A DNA stretch of 64,000 nucleotides from Acanthococcus lagerstroemiae (GCA_031841125.1 CM063109.1:3324321-3388320), one strand, 5' to 3'; positions 45,001 through 58,063 are shown, numbered from the stretch's first letter. Notes: generated by a model not told the origin, from the letters alone. Made by a program: numbers and translations.

Positions 45001-47700
45001 AGCTTATCTTGGATGCAGCTGTCTCAGGTGTTATATGAGATCAATCTTGTTTGTCAGTTTCTAGTAGTGAGTATATTATGACGTCGCGGCTATTTTGTAA
45101 TTTTCCGTCCCACATCCCGGCATCCGTTAATTAACATAATATTTACTCTTTTAGTAACTTACGGACCTTCTTTTATACACGTAAGTTGTTTACCCTTTGT
45201 TAACAATACAGCACATTGATTCGTGCGATAGTGTTTCATAAAACATAATCTTCCAATCATAATAGCCTTACTCACGTTGCTGGTAAATTAATTCCCGTAT
45301 CTTAATACGCATGGTACGGACCTAACTTAAAGCAATGCAGCTCTTTCATAGAAAAAATTCTCATACGGTTACATCAATAAATGATGTGGTTAATTACGCA
45401 TCGAGGTTCCTGCATACAGGGATTATTGTGTTACCAAACTAGCAGATAAATGTCATCTACTTTAACCCGAGTGATTTGGCTCAGTATATTAGGTGCCTGT
45501 GCTACAAAACGAAAGCTTGTAGTTTACTGCGAATACTTGAAACCAAAGTGAACAGGTCTCTACAATCACAGCGTTTTGAAATTTTGTTCGAGTTATCTGT
45601 CGACGGTGCGAAATTGACAAGATGGAATACCCCGGGATACTGAGCACGTGGGCGGAAATCAATGAAAATAGGCTGTGCGTTGTTACCGGGTTAGGTGCAG
45701 CTTTGCGTAGGTGGTAGCTTGATGATCGTTTTATTTGCCGGAATTCTGAGAAGTTCTTTAATATCAAAGAGATATTCCCCTGAACTTGTTCAGCCGAAAA
45801 GGTTAGATGTTTGTAGAACTAACGAAATAAAGGAAAGGTAGACGATTGGTAAACTTTTTCAACGTGAAATATAGTTGTACAGTTTACATTCCAAGTTACT
45901 TTGGTAAAATGGTTTATCTTCCCTTTATTACTCCGCTGTGTAAAATAGCTATAAAATAAAATCAGCCTATTCTTATTCGCTTAAATACATTCATGATAGA
46001 ACCAGAGAGGTTGTTATCCTCGATAAATTCTCAACTTTTTAGTAGTATTATTTGTTATTATATTATGTAGTAACAAATTTGTTGTGTTGAATTTTGCTTT
46101 CTTAATAATCTTTGTGGCGAATAATGACTTTTGACTTACGATTAATGACCTTTTAACTGTCACAATGTCAGAATGATATCATATGGCGTCTGGTCTCCAT
46201 GACCAGTGAAGTGGAAAGATCTTATAGGATACTAAAAATAGAGTAATTATGTACAATGTAAGTACATACTTTTGAATTATGAATGGCGTCAGTTTCAAAA
46301 ATGAATAGAAGAAGGTGTACGCAATTGTTACAGATGAGTGACACGTGTTTATAGAATTGATTAATTAACTTCCACAGCAATATGCTTCAAACTGATGTAA
46401 AATTTTGATCGGTTCAAAAATATCTTGTGCTTGAATGAGGGGATAGTGTCAATGATAGCTAAATTTAAATAACTAAGTGCGCAAAGCGGAATGTGAATAT
46501 CCATTTTAAATTTGATTCCAACCGATTTGGTGTTCCGAATGGTAAGCTGTAGAGTTTTTGTGTCAAAGTCTGTGTAGATGAAGACGAAGAAACTTCAATA
46601 TTGTGTAATAATTTTTGACTGACTACTTACCTAATAGCCTAACTTCTTTACTGAGACTGCATGTCTTCAGATGAACAGCTAGGCTGACAGATTCACAAAG
46701 TGAGTCGAGCAGGACACTTGACTGTCTTCTCTAGTGTTGGCGACGGAGTTAAGTTGCAAAGCGATCAGGAGCTGAAGCCCCGGAGCATTTCCCAGATAAC
46801 CTATTGCACGTTCTACATTACACTAACAAATGTACCTACATAGGACTAATTAAAAAAGAAAACTTTTATAATTTCAACGGTTACGTGGTGAAGATGTGAA
46901 CACGTTTAAAGTAGTTAGTTGAAATATCACTGCAAACTTCGTAAAATTATTACGTTTTAAAATGTCATTAGTGTACTTTAAAGAAGCGAAGAGCCAGAAG
47001 AAACCCGAGTAGATATTCATTAAGAGAGCGAACGGTGACCGAGGAATGAAAAAAACAACAAAAAAACTAATGAACAATACAAGAATACTCCTGGTGCTTA
47101 TCCTTTAGCTACACGTACAGTCTACATAATTTAAACTGCGGACTAAACTTTGAAACTTCCTCTTGGAAACTTATTTCTTTATTAACTGAAACGATTATGT
47201 TTCCTGTGAACGCGGGAAAAAACAGGAACTATGAGGCATGGGCCGCTATTGCTGTTTGCAGTATCATGGAAATGCTGTTCGGCCTGAGGTTAAAACATCT
47301 GTAGCGTAATTTTCGAACTTTCAGTGCTCAAGTGGAGTCCTCGGTCTCACGCAAGATGCAGTTTCGGAGTAGATTGTATGAGTTCGATTAATGTTGTCCA
47401 CGACTTGATAACACCTGATAATTAATCTCGACGACTTTGTATTCCTATATACCAGGGCAAATATCCCATTATTTTCATTGTGGAAGTTACCAGTAGCTGG
47501 TCCGTAACTATTGCGTTTCGTGGCCAGTTAGTGGAAATGTGCGGATAAAAAATGGTTAAAAGACACGTTTCGTTCAGCATAGCCGATCACTCTTGCCTTA
47601 TATGAAATATCTGTACGTTCTGTCTAATAAATACTATGGTATAAAATGCCGGATGTATTTTCGTTATTTTTTGTATTATTTACTCCACGTTATTGTTTAT
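42079..47700. other. Intergenic stretch upstream of the transporter exon
   Basis: No gene recognised. Small items: an 18-bp palindrome CGTTTTGAT/ATCAAAACG at 42320; a possible hAT end CAGAGTTGGGCAGTAATCG at 43746; a more GC-rich patch at 44780-44970. 5' exons of the transporter gene could lie here but I cannot place them. Confidence 0.4.
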
Positions 47701-47707
47701 TCCATAG

Positions 47708-48028
47708 GTCGTAGTAATACTTGGCCAGTGGTTGTTGTAAACTTGGGAAGAAATGGATGCACGACAACGACGCAATTGGATGCCAATTTTAACGAACGTA
47801 CCCCTTTGGAATCGACTAATGGGCCAGTGTCGTCGTGTGCGGGAACCATCTTAGATCCGCGGAAAGTAGCCACTTTGTCTAGGCATTACTACCCGGAAGG
47901 AGGATGGGGCTGGGTAATCCTAGGTTGTTGCGTCATCGTGCACGTGCTCAATCACGGACTCCAGTTGTCGTTTGGTATGCTGATCCTGCCTATCAATCTA
48001 CGTTTCAAGAGTTGTAACGAACAGACAG
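47708..48028 (+). CDS. Monocarboxylate-transporter-like (SLC16) exon
   Basis: The conserved part is YYPEGGWGWVILGCCVIVHV followed by LNHGLQLSFGMLILP: the D/E-G-G-W-G-W motif and first transmembrane helix of the SLC16 family of plasma-membrane proton-linked transporters, here of the kind found in insects. The residues before it (about 70) are polar and fit a cytoplasmic N-terminus. The exon ends at a good donor (CAG/GTAAGT, 48029) in phase 1. The start is inferred from the acceptor TTCCATAG at 47700-47707; there is no in-frame ATG after it, so the start codon must be in an upstream exon or upstream in this ORF (for example 47593 or 47647). No other exon is seen to the right, implying a first coding intron longer than 16 kb. 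Confidence 0.8.
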
Positions 48029-49530
48029 GTAAGTCCTCATATTTTTCAAAGTTTTATGAAATCAGCGCAAGAAGAGAAAGTTGAAATATGCGATATAGAT
48101 GTTTCTCTCAGAACAGTCGACTTCGGAAATGGGTTTTATTCGCGATCCTTCTATCCCTCGTTCAATTCACTTAACTATTCATTTTCCAACGATTTATTGA
48201 TTTTGAAGTTGTGGTTAGTGCTGTAGAGAATTTTGGCTGATTTAATTTGCGCGCAGGGGATATTAGTTATGTCGGAATGGGGAGCGGTGTGTCATTTACT
48301 GTGAGGAGCGTACGTAGCGCTCCTCGCACCCTCTGATGAACAAAGCCCTTTTTTTGCTTGTAAACTTAAGTCGGAGTTGCTCCTTCATCTTCACAAGTAA
48401 GGATTTTTGAAATTTTGTTCGATTTTCAGTTGGGTTGTGCATTTAGCTTGACATGAACTTTGTTTTTCTTTTCCTAGCGAAAAGAAAACAGTAGCAGAGC
48501 GTCATTAAAAAAACTTAGCGGACGGGGACGCTGAGTCTCTCATTCACACCACTGTGTACTCTTGTGTGATGGTTGGTTCTTCTGGTAGGATGATAAAAAA
48601 ATAAATAATTCTGCATATTTAAGTACATTCAATGAGCTACCTACCTACTGCCATCACATTTTCTGTTCGTATCGACCTTCATAGAATTACAACGTGCCAT
48701 GTGTTTCATTTACTTCAAATTAATGTTCTATCTACCTATCTACGGGTCTGTATTACAATAACATTATTTGCAATGTGTTACGCTCGTGTTTTCGGGCCTT
48801 CTTTTTTTTTCACTGTTGGACGCTGTATAAGCTTTTTGTATTGATCTTCAGTTCCACCCTGCTGGTAGACATAAAAAACGCACTACCAGATCCGAAATTA
48901 TTTTGTTTATCTTAGCAAATTTGAGTCATTCCCTTTACAGCCTTAGAACCAATAACGTGGGGGCTAATAAATTATTATTATATGTGAAAAATTCAAAGAC
49001 TCGAGAAAAGTGTGCCAAGTTCTGATTTTCGATGTTATGATTTAAAATTTAAGAGTCCGAAGAAACAGAGGACAAATATTGAGAAATGTGAAAATTCAGG
49101 GGAGTGGGTCCACTTGTTCAGTATTTAGCACGAACGCGGAGATGGTGCTTGAGCCAGCTTTAGAATTTTACGTGAAGTCTCTTGTGTTGCGATTAAGATG
49201 AACTAACTTTTGTGATTGGGTCATTTTTTTTTCTTTTTTCTTTCTTCATGAACTATATTTGTAAAATGTTTTGAAGGAAAATTGCAATTTTTCTTGTAAA
49301 GAATCCTATGTTAAACTTCAACCCTATTTCGCATCTTTTCTTTCTTTTTTCCCCTTTCTTTTCAAAAACAATGTTGTATACCTGATTTTTACACCACACT
49401 ACTATTTCTTGTAGGAACGAACATTGAGAAAAAAGTTGAAATAAGTTCCATCCTAATACATGTACAGACAGAGCCAGATTAGCTAATTAAGCAAACATGC
49501 TGAGTACACGAAAGTTAGGGAGTTGGAGAT

Positions 49531-49680
49531 CTTGGATCTCGAATCTATTTTTCTGACGGTGGAGAGCTCCTGCCTGTTTATTTCAGTAAATAGCAGGATA
49601 GCGAACTGGCTGGTATTTGTTTTCGTGTCTGTCTGTTTATCCATCGATCTTTCTGTTTTTCGGTCTAGTCGATCGATTAC
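49531..49680. repeat. CTTGGATCTCGA-associated CTGT repeat, copy 1
   Basis: CTTGGATCTCGAATCTATTTTTCT, quoted in part, is followed within 90 bases by TGTCTGTCTGTTTATCCATC. The same pairing occurs at 57394 and 59631. Confidence 0.55.
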
Positions 49681-50618
49681 CTCTTGAAGTAACAAGATCC
49701 GCAATAATAATTTGAGCTGTTTTCTTCTATACGGTAAACCCTATTTTATTTTTTTCCAAGTTTTTTTGGTGGGGTAAATGGAAGAATGTTATTGAAAGCT
49801 ATCAATTAGTCGTATCATTTGAAAGTGAACCATGTAAGGAAAACATCCATTACAAAAATAATGACCTTGGGCTCGGTGGTCGGTATTTATGACGTCTGAA
49901 AGTCGATTGGTAAAGTTGAACCGCTTTGGGGCAACCTTACATATGCCACAAAATACACGTATAATTGTGGCAGAATGTGTGTATTCTGAACAGAATTGTT
50001 TTGAGAAAAGACGGAAAACTAACTAACACTTAGTATATTTCAGGTAGGTAACAATAGCTCCGAACAAAGTTTGAATAAATTCAAAATTTCTATTTAAAAA
50101 AAGTTTATTTTTTTCTTACATTTTATATACCGAATTCTCTTCTAGACTTATTATTATTATTTTTTATTCACCAACTCTATAACTAGCCTTTCCTTTTTAC
50201 ACCGCTAACTCACTATAACCAGGGATGGGCAACATCCGGGAACTCCAAGATTTAAATCCAAAATCCTAAATCCTCTTAATTTTCAGAAAAATTGGGATTT
50301 TAAATCCAAAATCCAGTAATTTGAATTTTGAATTTCCGTTACTCAGCAGTAAGCACCCACGCAATCTTCAATCTACCATTGGCTGAGGACGTTCTTATAC
50401 AACTTTTGTTGTCTGTAGCCAAGGCTACTTAGCTAAGCCGAAGCTTTTAGCCGTTAGCCGATCAATTTTGGCCCAAAATTACCTGGCCATTCGCTAGCTA
50501 ATGAGACCACGTTAGCTGTTAGCCGAAGCCAATCGTTTGGAAACATTAGCTCGTAGCTAAGTTTTTAGCCCTTCCGATTGGTCAAGCAGCCCTATCTGTA
50601 GCTCGGCGCTATAATGCT

Positions 50619-50875
50619 AATTGGACGCTGTTAAGCAAAAACCGCCCAAGCGACGTTTGTTGACAAAGTGAGATATTATTATCGTCGGAAAGAGCGTAAA
50701 AAGTAGAATTTTCTAAAATTAGGCTCTCGATACAAAAATCTGTATCCACGTTGAAAAAAGCTTATCAATAAGCGTTATGTCCGTAAACCAGCATTATTCA
50801 TTGACTTTTAATGTTACGTTTTCTCAAAAAACATATTTTGTCACTTGGGTAGCTTTTGATTGACAGTGTCCAATT
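50619..50875. mobile_element. MITE family 1, complete copy
   Basis: Ends AATTGGACGCTGTTAAGC and (reverse) AATTGGACACTGTCAATC, continuing with (A)CCCAAG(C/T)GAC. The core is the reverse complement of the copies at 24102 and 41883. 257 bp, non-coding. Confidence 0.8.
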
Positions 50876-51227
50876 GTAAGAAAGACAGAAATTTTCAGGA
50901 CTTTGCGTTTAGTATTCTAACTTTTTACTTTTACTAAAGGTGACCAAATGAGTTTCTTTCGCGTTCGCAGAATACGACAACAAAAAGGATGTAAAAATAT
51001 CACTATGTAAGGTTTGATTTTCAAGATATCAATCAATAAGCTAATCGTAAGTTGTTACAATTGATGAAATGAGGATTTTTTGGGTTTTTGCTACAGCGCA
51101 ACGCTGCAAGCACACTATTTTTGGAATCAGATTTTAATTATTCTCGGAATCATCAAAATGCAAATCCTTTACTAATAATTGAGAGTTGAATCCGAAATCC
51201 TTTTTGGAAAAGGATTTGAAATCCAAA

Positions 51228-51484
51228 CAGGCCCGGATTAATGCACGGGTCCAGAGGGCTCTTGTCCAGGGCGGAACATTTTTGAGGGGTGGAAAAATTT
51301 TCGAGTATAATATGCAAAAATTCATTCCTAACTCGTAGCTCCCTAGTTCAAAGCCAACACAAGCGAAATTTAAAAAAAATCCAAATGGAAGTTTTTTACA
51401 ACTTGAAATTTACTGAATAAGAGGATGGAGGGGAGTGCTTCTAAGCGACTATCTAGGGGCGCTCATGACCTTAATCCGGCTCTG
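51228..51484. mobile_element. hAT-type MITE nested in the 50.2 kb element
   Basis: Ends CAGGCCCGGATTAA and (reverse) CAGAGCCGGATTAAGG; flanks AATCCAAA and GATCCAAA agree at 7 of 8 bases. 257 bp. Confidence 0.8.
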
Positions 51485-51693
51485 GATCCAAAATCAAGAT
51501 TTTTGGAAATTTGGGTTGAAAATTCCTGAGGATTTAAATCTCGCCCACCCCTGATTATAACTAACCATATACTTTTATAAAGTTACTGAATATGAAAAGT
51601 GCAGCGTGCAACAGTCATAACAGGATTTCAAACAAACAATCGCCCTCCAGTCGTCGAGTCATCCGTGCACGCATCTTTCCCCATACTATCATA

Positions 51694-51944
51694 TGGACGC
51701 TATTCAGCATAAGGGAACCAACCAACATTTGTAAACAAAATGAATTATTAGTCTCGTTGGAAAGAGCGTAAAAATTAGAATTTGTCAAATTTGGGCTCCC
51801 AATCCAAAAATGTGTACTCACGTTGAAAAAAGCTTATCAGTAAACGCTATGTCATATAATTTCTACATGGCTCTTGAACTTTGGATCACGTGTTCTCAAA
51901 AAACAGATTTTGTTAGTTGGTTCCCTTACGCCGAATAGCGTCCA
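51694..51944. mobile_element. MITE family 2 with long terminal inverted repeats
   Basis: Ends TGGACGCTATTCAGCATAAG (then GGAACCAAC) and, reversed, TGGACGCTATTCGGCGTAAG (then GGAACCAAC): two mismatches in about 29. TA flanks both sides. Its core (GTTGAAAAAAGCTTATCAGT; GGAAAGAGCGTAAAAA) is shared with family 1, so the two families are related. Confidence 0.85.
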
Positions 51945-51948
51945 TATA

Positions 51949-53500
51949 TTGTTCGAAAGCTGATAATATTCTCCGTCGGTTTACATAACGATAAAAAATG
52001 TTCCATGGTATTGTATACTGTAAATAGAGGGAATTTTGTAACCCAACATTTTCACCTTGCTTGCACTGGTGATATTTTCGCAGTGTTCTCAAACACCGTT
52101 AAATACACTTTTTTCGGCTCGAAAATACCTAACTTGTTCAAGTAAACATCCAGTAACACAATGAGACCACAATCAATGTTCACTCTTTTCTAGATTGTAT
52201 AATTCTCTTCGCTAATGCGGTAAAAACAGGTACTGTGTAAAGTTACTCGGCAAATGTAAAGTAATCCCGCTTTACGGTATTCAGAATGTATTCAACTCAT
52301 TTTCATTGCGATAATGTTATCGGTTCAGCTAATTGGATTTAGTTGGTTTTCGACTGTCGTGAAGATACTGACTCGACTGTACCGTGATAGAGAAAAGATA
52401 CTGGATTTTACTGACTCTCACATGCACCCTGAAGGAAGCAACAGCCAGCATGTATCCAGTGGCGACTAACTGTGAAGTTCAAATAATGATCGCCGGTTGA
52501 AGTTATCAACATGAGGTAGCACTAACGGTGCTTCCTACAATTAGAGCTTCTCATGAAGGACCGTGTGGGAGTTGAAAAAGAATTACCGACACTTGCAGCG
52601 TATAAATCTAGCTCTCATTGTGAACGAAATCACGAACTGGCGTTGCTTTTTTCTTAAACGAAGAATTTATTTTGCGTCTATTGTAACGTGAAAACGAGGA
52701 GCCGGTAAACGTCATAGTGTGCCATTAACCGCGAGGCGTTTATGTCTAGTTAGTAACCTAAATGTGTTGTCGGCTTCAAGAGTGTCACGTTAATTTCAAT
52801 AACTGAATTACGAAACTCTGTACATAATCTTACGTACTCTATTCATCGATGTGCCTTACCGAATTATCGAGTACAAACTGTTCGTAACACGTTCTGCTGC
52901 CAGGAAAGTGGAACAATTTATTTCAACTTGAACACGAACGATTACACGAAAGTATAATAATTTTTCGCGAACGATTTTCGTTTCCTTCCACGCTGGCTCA
53001 GTGGTATTAGAAAAGTGCATTTCCCCGCGGTTTGTTTCTTCCTCGAGAAAAATATCAACGCTATGCCAGCCAGCCATTAATATTTTCGCATCGGTTTACC
53101 CTCGTTATTACTATATTATTTTCATTTTTTACTCGTAATACGATTTCAAGATTTTACGCTCAATAAAATTCTTAAAAATTCGTAGTATCCGGAGAGTCTT
53201 TGGTAACGAAATTAATTCACCTATTTCGTTTTCCCGCATTACGGTGCAACCAGCACAGCATATCATCGTATATTCTGCAGTAATTTAGTTCTTACGTAAA
53301 TCTGGTTTATAAATACTGGGAAACTTTACCCCCTGTCCAGTGGTCTCTTCGCCGCCCGGTTTCCTCATGTCTCGACGCTCTGTGTCTCACCTTTTGTCAG
53401 TCAGTCAAATTAATCTAACTATCTTTCTGTATGCCTGTTGGTTCTTTGGTATCCTTTTCCTATCGAGTCAGTACTAAATGTCCATCTTGGATTCCACCCA
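51949..53500. other. Intergenic stretch
   Basis: No gene, RNA or clear element seen. AT-rich with ordinary composition. Confidence 0.4.
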
Positions 53501-53502
53501 GT

Positions 53503-53649
53503 AACACAGAGAGGCCGACAACATCATTCGACTCGATATTTGTCTCGAATTTGAGTGATATTTCGATGCGATGTTGATTATAAAGTTGAAATATCACTCG
53601 AAAACGGGACACATATCGAGTCGATGATGTCGTCGGTCTCATCTGTGTT
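53503..53649. mobile_element. Foldback MITE of 147 bp
   Basis: The two halves are reverse complements: AACACAGAGAGGCCGAC with GTCGGTCTCATCTGTGTT, CATTCGACTCGATAT with ATATCGAGTCGATG, and TTGAGTGATATTTC with GAAATATCACTC. The centre is AT-rich. Nearly the whole length can fold as one hairpin. Confidence 0.75.
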
Positions 53650-54589
53650 CCTAGGGTCAAGGTTTTGCCCCTCGAACACGAAGGCCAAGTTTATTATGAG
53701 CCTCGCTCCTTGGCTATGAGAAACAAACAGACGCAGGTAGGCAAACGAGAAGATATGTAGATTAAAGACGTACCTCCCAGCCAGTCTGGCTCACCTTATT
53801 TCACGAATTAGCCTTTCCTTCATTATTCATTCATGTTCTGAAATCGTGATCGGGTCGTCGCAACCGGGAACGAAACAGGAGTTTCAAATAGCACGGTATA
53901 AGTAATGAAGTATCGAACGGTTGAAAGAGTGTGAGGGTGTTTTCGGACCGCTGATTTGGAATTACTCCGTTGTCATTACATTCTGTACCCACGCCGTTTG
54001 AAAATTCAAAATACTCCTCATAGCGGAAAAGAGTAGATCGCTCAACTAGAGAAAAACAGTGAGCTACAGTGATTGTGAGTTTACGACACGAGCCGAAGGT
54101 GAAGAATGCAACACAGAAGTCGCATGCCGCTACTTCCTTCCGTGCTGCGCAGATATTTTCTCAACCGCCCATCAAGCTCAAAATTACGGACAAGCTCTGA
54201 GCATTAGGGAGGTAATAAGATACTTTCCGTGTAGGTAGGTGTTATTGAGAAAATGGCAATTTATACTTTCAAATTTAAAGCCATCTTTATACACACGTGG
54301 AAAGCTGTTCTTAGTAGAATGCCAACTCACTAGAAAACATAAGTTTAGTTTGAATATTAAATTTAAAAAGTTTTTTTTTCTTTTTTAAAAATTTGAAAAC
54401 GGCTGTACGGCAAATTTGCCTTCTGGGAATTTGAAAATAAGTACAGCATTAATTTTTGGTGATTCTGAATTTTTTAGTTTACTAAATTACTTTGAAGTTC
54501 AACATAGCTTTTCCCAAGAAGGCAATTCGCATTTGCTTTTGAAAATTCGAAAAATGAGTTCGGTCAGAAAAATTGGTAATGGGGTTCCC

Positions 54590-55420
54590 TACTGACCGAG
54601 GTCCGCGCTCCCTGAGCACTCGCCTGAAATTCAGATCCCCACAGCCGGACGCGCTGCCTCTTCACTCACCCCTCACTTCCTCGTCTTGGTCCGTGTAGCG
54701 ACGCAGGCAGGAGCCCTGCCAGGGGGTCCGCAGCACAGCTGCAGCAGCTCTCCTAGTATGGTACAGAGTTGTCCTGTTCGATGGTGTGGGTCGAGCTTGG
54801 GAAATCGCCGGCCCTCTGTCTCGACCACTATGTCTGCATCTTCTTCTGCATGATAGCCGAGACAAAGGCCGACACCCGATTCCAACTGCTTCAGCTCTTC
54901 ATCATCTCCGGAACCAGGGTGTCCGGCGCGAGACAGCTGATCACGCTGTCGTTGTCGTTGATGCTTCCTCTTCTTCCGCCGGGATTGATCGCTGTTGTGG
55001 CCGTCCCGCGCCTCTCCTGCTCCCAGATCTCACGCTCGAACAGGGTGTGCCAAGGTGTGTCCTACGTCCCTCGATCACAGTGCGCGCTCACGGGGCTCGG
55101 CGCTATCGACATTCGATATAAGTACGTGCCGAAGCACCCGTAGCCGCTCAGGACTTGGGTCAGGTGGAAGTTCAGCTCTCCGTGAGTTCTTTCTGCCCAT
55201 CCATCGAGGCCGCGTATCAGCGCTTGGGTCCACTCGCCTTTGGTCGAATGGGTGAGCGCATCCTTCCACTTCCGAAGCGTGTCCTGCTGGATGGCTCGCT
55301 TGATTCGAAGTGCTTCCTGTTTCGTCTTCGCTCTCTTCTTCGCATCATATACCTCCGCTATCTCGCCGATCTTGAGTTCGATCGGTGGTATACATGCTAA
55401 CATGCCTGCTGCCAACGAAG
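54590..55420 (-). pseudogene. Non-LTR retrotransposon (R1/Jockey-like) 3' end, 5'-truncated
   Basis: The minus-strand ORF 55062-55415 reads WTQALIRGLDGWAERTHGEL, then NFHLTQVLSGYGCFGTYLYR: the post-RT region of R1-like ORF2 proteins (L-I...W...H-G...F-x-L-T-Q-x-L-S-G-H/Y-G-x-F...Y-L). A short continuation down to about 54660 has changed frame at least once. The fragment is clearly more GC- and CpG-rich than its surroundings, pointing to a fairly recent insertion. The N-terminal endonuclease and RT catalytic parts are absent. Confidence 0.75.
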
Positions 55421-55429
55421 AAGATGATA

Positions 55430-56555
55430 ATGATACCTATTACCTAATAATAATTCAATTCGATTTATATTTCTTTGCTGGGTATAAAAAAAGTAACAAA
55501 GTAGCAATGAGTAAATAAGTATAGGGAAGGAAATACAGGGGTACGCTCTATGTGCCTACTGGCGCTATCGGACAGATTATTATTATTATTCCCTTTATAA
55601 AATTTGATTTTGAAAATAATATAAGTGTAACGATAAAAAATGAACAACAAACCAAACACTTGAAAATATAAAAATTCAAAAACAAAATAACAACGATAAC
55701 AAGTAAGCGCCTAAGAGTGAGACAATACTGAAAAGAATGAGGAGTTGAAGGGAAAAAGGGGTTTAGTGATGCTTTTTGGTTAAAAATAATGATAGTAATA
55801 ATAATACGACAAATTAGTCGAGGTCAAAAAACTTTGTTAGGTTCTTTAACCTCTCAACATTTTGTACCTTAAAATTCTGTGGAGATATTGGACTGTAGTT
55901 AATCGATGGAAATCAAGTTTCTTATTCAAATCAGTTTTTTTTTGGATTTTTGAAGGCACGACGGCAAATAAAAATTTGAAATCTACGAAAATTATAGAAA
56001 TGTACGTATTTTTAGTTTTCTAGAGGGCAGCTCTTTCTCCCTAGCCATGTTCGGATTTATATTAAAAAAAAAAGAAAAATCGATTTTATTATGCTTCTAA
56101 TGTACGCTGCTACAAAATTCTCTTATTGATCATCCACCAGCGGTTAATCAAATTTGGTATATAGCTCAACAGGTTGATAAACTGCAATTACAAAATATTG
56201 ATCGATAATATAGAAGTGCATTTTCAATTTTGTATTTGGCGTTTGAATTTTAATGTTGATTTCTTATTTCAAATTTGAACATCAGATACATCGAAAATAA
56301 GTTCTGTATTATCCGAGTAATATTTATAAATTAAAGTTTAGTGATCTCTAAACTTATATGCCGAATTTCATTCGCCGGCGTCCGACTGATAATTAATTAG
56401 AAAATTTGAAGTTACTGATTTTTAATGGGAAAAACTATCTACGTTCCCTTTTCACCTTGTTCTTCCCTCATCCGCTGGATGAAGTCTCTTTAGTTGGACA
56501 GAACAATGGTCTAAATTAGCAACTTAGAAATTCTGCCTTATTTCTGTAGTTTTTT
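55430..56555. other. AT-rich intergenic stretch
   Basis: Nothing recognised; poly-A/T runs only. Confidence 0.4.
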
Positions 56556-56567
56556 CTGTTTTGTAGG

Positions 56568-56921
56568 CAGACCCGGCGCTAGCAGAGGCAAAGCGGGCCC
56601 TTGCCTGGGACGCCCAATTTTTAGGGGCGAAATTCGTCAATCATCATGGTATTATAGCCCATTAAAAGTAATAATAAATGTACAAATAAATAGTCTTGTA
56701 TCTTTTGTAGTGTTCAACAAACACGAAAAATTTTACCTGCGAACATTAGATAAGAAAGAAACTACTGTACTAGAAAAATTGTTGTAACTTGATGTGTCAC
56801 ACTTGGCCACAATGGCCATTGGGCTTATCGCGAAGGTGTGATTGGTACTTCGTTTCTTTTGCCTGGGGCGGCAAGTGTTCCTCCATTGCCCGGAGCGATA
56901 AAATCTCTAGCGCCTGGCCCG
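56568..56921. mobile_element. hAT-type MITE with perfect 8-bp target duplication
   Basis: Left end CAGACCCGGCGCTAGC, right end (reverse) CGGGCCAGGCGCTAGA; TTTGTAGG is present on both sides (56560-56567 and 56922-56929). 354 bp, non-coding. Confidence 0.85.
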
Positions 56922-57393
56922 TTTGTAGGTCACGTCAATTTTGTCAATTCAAGGTCTTTGTTCGATGAAAATAACTTCGTATGTTGAAGTAAAAATTATC
57001 TGTTGTTATTGCGACATTCGGATTTGTGATCCCTATTGGAGCCGTATATAAAATGTAAACAAAAAACATACTTGAAATCAACGATCCAAAAACATCTATT
57101 TTGCAGCCTGATTCGATTTTCTAGGTCAAGTTGATTAAACTTCCCCTCAAATGTGAAATTTTGATTGAGAGTGAGAGTGAAATTGAGGCGAATCAAGAAT
57201 CTGAGGCATTGTTCGAAATCAGTAATGTCATTGGTGTGTTCGAGTCCTACCCTCCCATTTAAGAGAGAGAAAATGTTCTCACCGAGAAAAAAATTATATT
57301 TTGGTATTTGAAAGTCTTTTCCATTCCAAGTAAATTTGATCACCCATCAATAAAATAAGAGAGGAATGCTAATTTGTGAGAAACCTTAGAGAA

Positions 57394-57680
57394 GCTTGGA
57401 TCTCGACTTCGTTCTTCTGTATGAGGGGATGGGGAGGGAGTCTCGTCTTTGTAACCTACTTATTTACCTACCTACCTGTTTGTTCATCTGTCCATCTGCC
57501 TGTCTGTCTAGTTATCTTCTGGCTGGTTGGCTTTCTGTTTGTCTTTTTGTATTTCTGTATTTCTCTGTCTTTCTTTTTTGTTTTTTGTTTGTTTGTTTCT
57601 TTTCTTTCCTTTTGTTATCCTTGACTGTCTGCTCGATTGTCTGCTTATTTGCCTGCCTGACTGACGGGTTTGCTAACTGA
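57394..57680. repeat. CTTGGATCTCGA-associated CTGT repeat, copy 2
   Basis: CTTGGATCTCGACTTCGTTC is followed by TACCTACCTACC, CTGTCTGTCT and a T-rich CTGTTTGT tract. Open frames here are low complexity (Leu/Phe/Cys) and not genes. Confidence 0.6.
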
Positions 57681-58063
57681 CTTTTTCTCTGCATTATTAG
57701 CTGTTTCTTGGCGTAGTTGAATATTGAAGTAGTAGATGTACGCCGCCAATTTTCAGGTCTTCTGTTCATAGGGAGAAAGACGTCCTATCAGGGTTATACT
57801 GTGTGCAGCAGTCATCTAGGAATACCGTACGTGTAAAAACTATATCGTAGGGAAAAATTCGGATTATTTATTTCATTACGAAGCTATAGGTCTCCGGGGC
57901 ATGGCTGTGACAGAAATTTATCTTCTCGAACGCGACCAGTGAACTATGATGTCTTCTTGTAGCTTTTCGAACGCGTAGTTCGCGCAATCACTAATCCGAG
58001 ATAACTTTTTTTTTTTTTTCAATTTTCGATTTCTTGTATATGTAAACGAGTGTAGTACGTTCA

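Larger units (their letters stand above)
50220..51553. mobile_element. hAT-type element containing two younger insertions
   Basis: Ends CAGGGATGGGC and (reverse) CAGGGGTGGGC; flanks ACTATAAC (50212-50219) and ATTATAAC (51554-51561) agree at 7 of 8. Variants of AAATCC(A/G)AAATCC recur near both ends as subterminal repeats. It is interrupted by a family-1 MITE (50619-50875) and by an hAT-type MITE (51228-51484). A TAGC/GCTA-rich patch lies at 50410-50610. Confidence 0.75.

Noticed and set aside
57376..57680. Cys/Leu/Phe-rich ORFs resembling membrane proteins
   Set aside because: They are translations of the CTGT/TTTG microsatellite.
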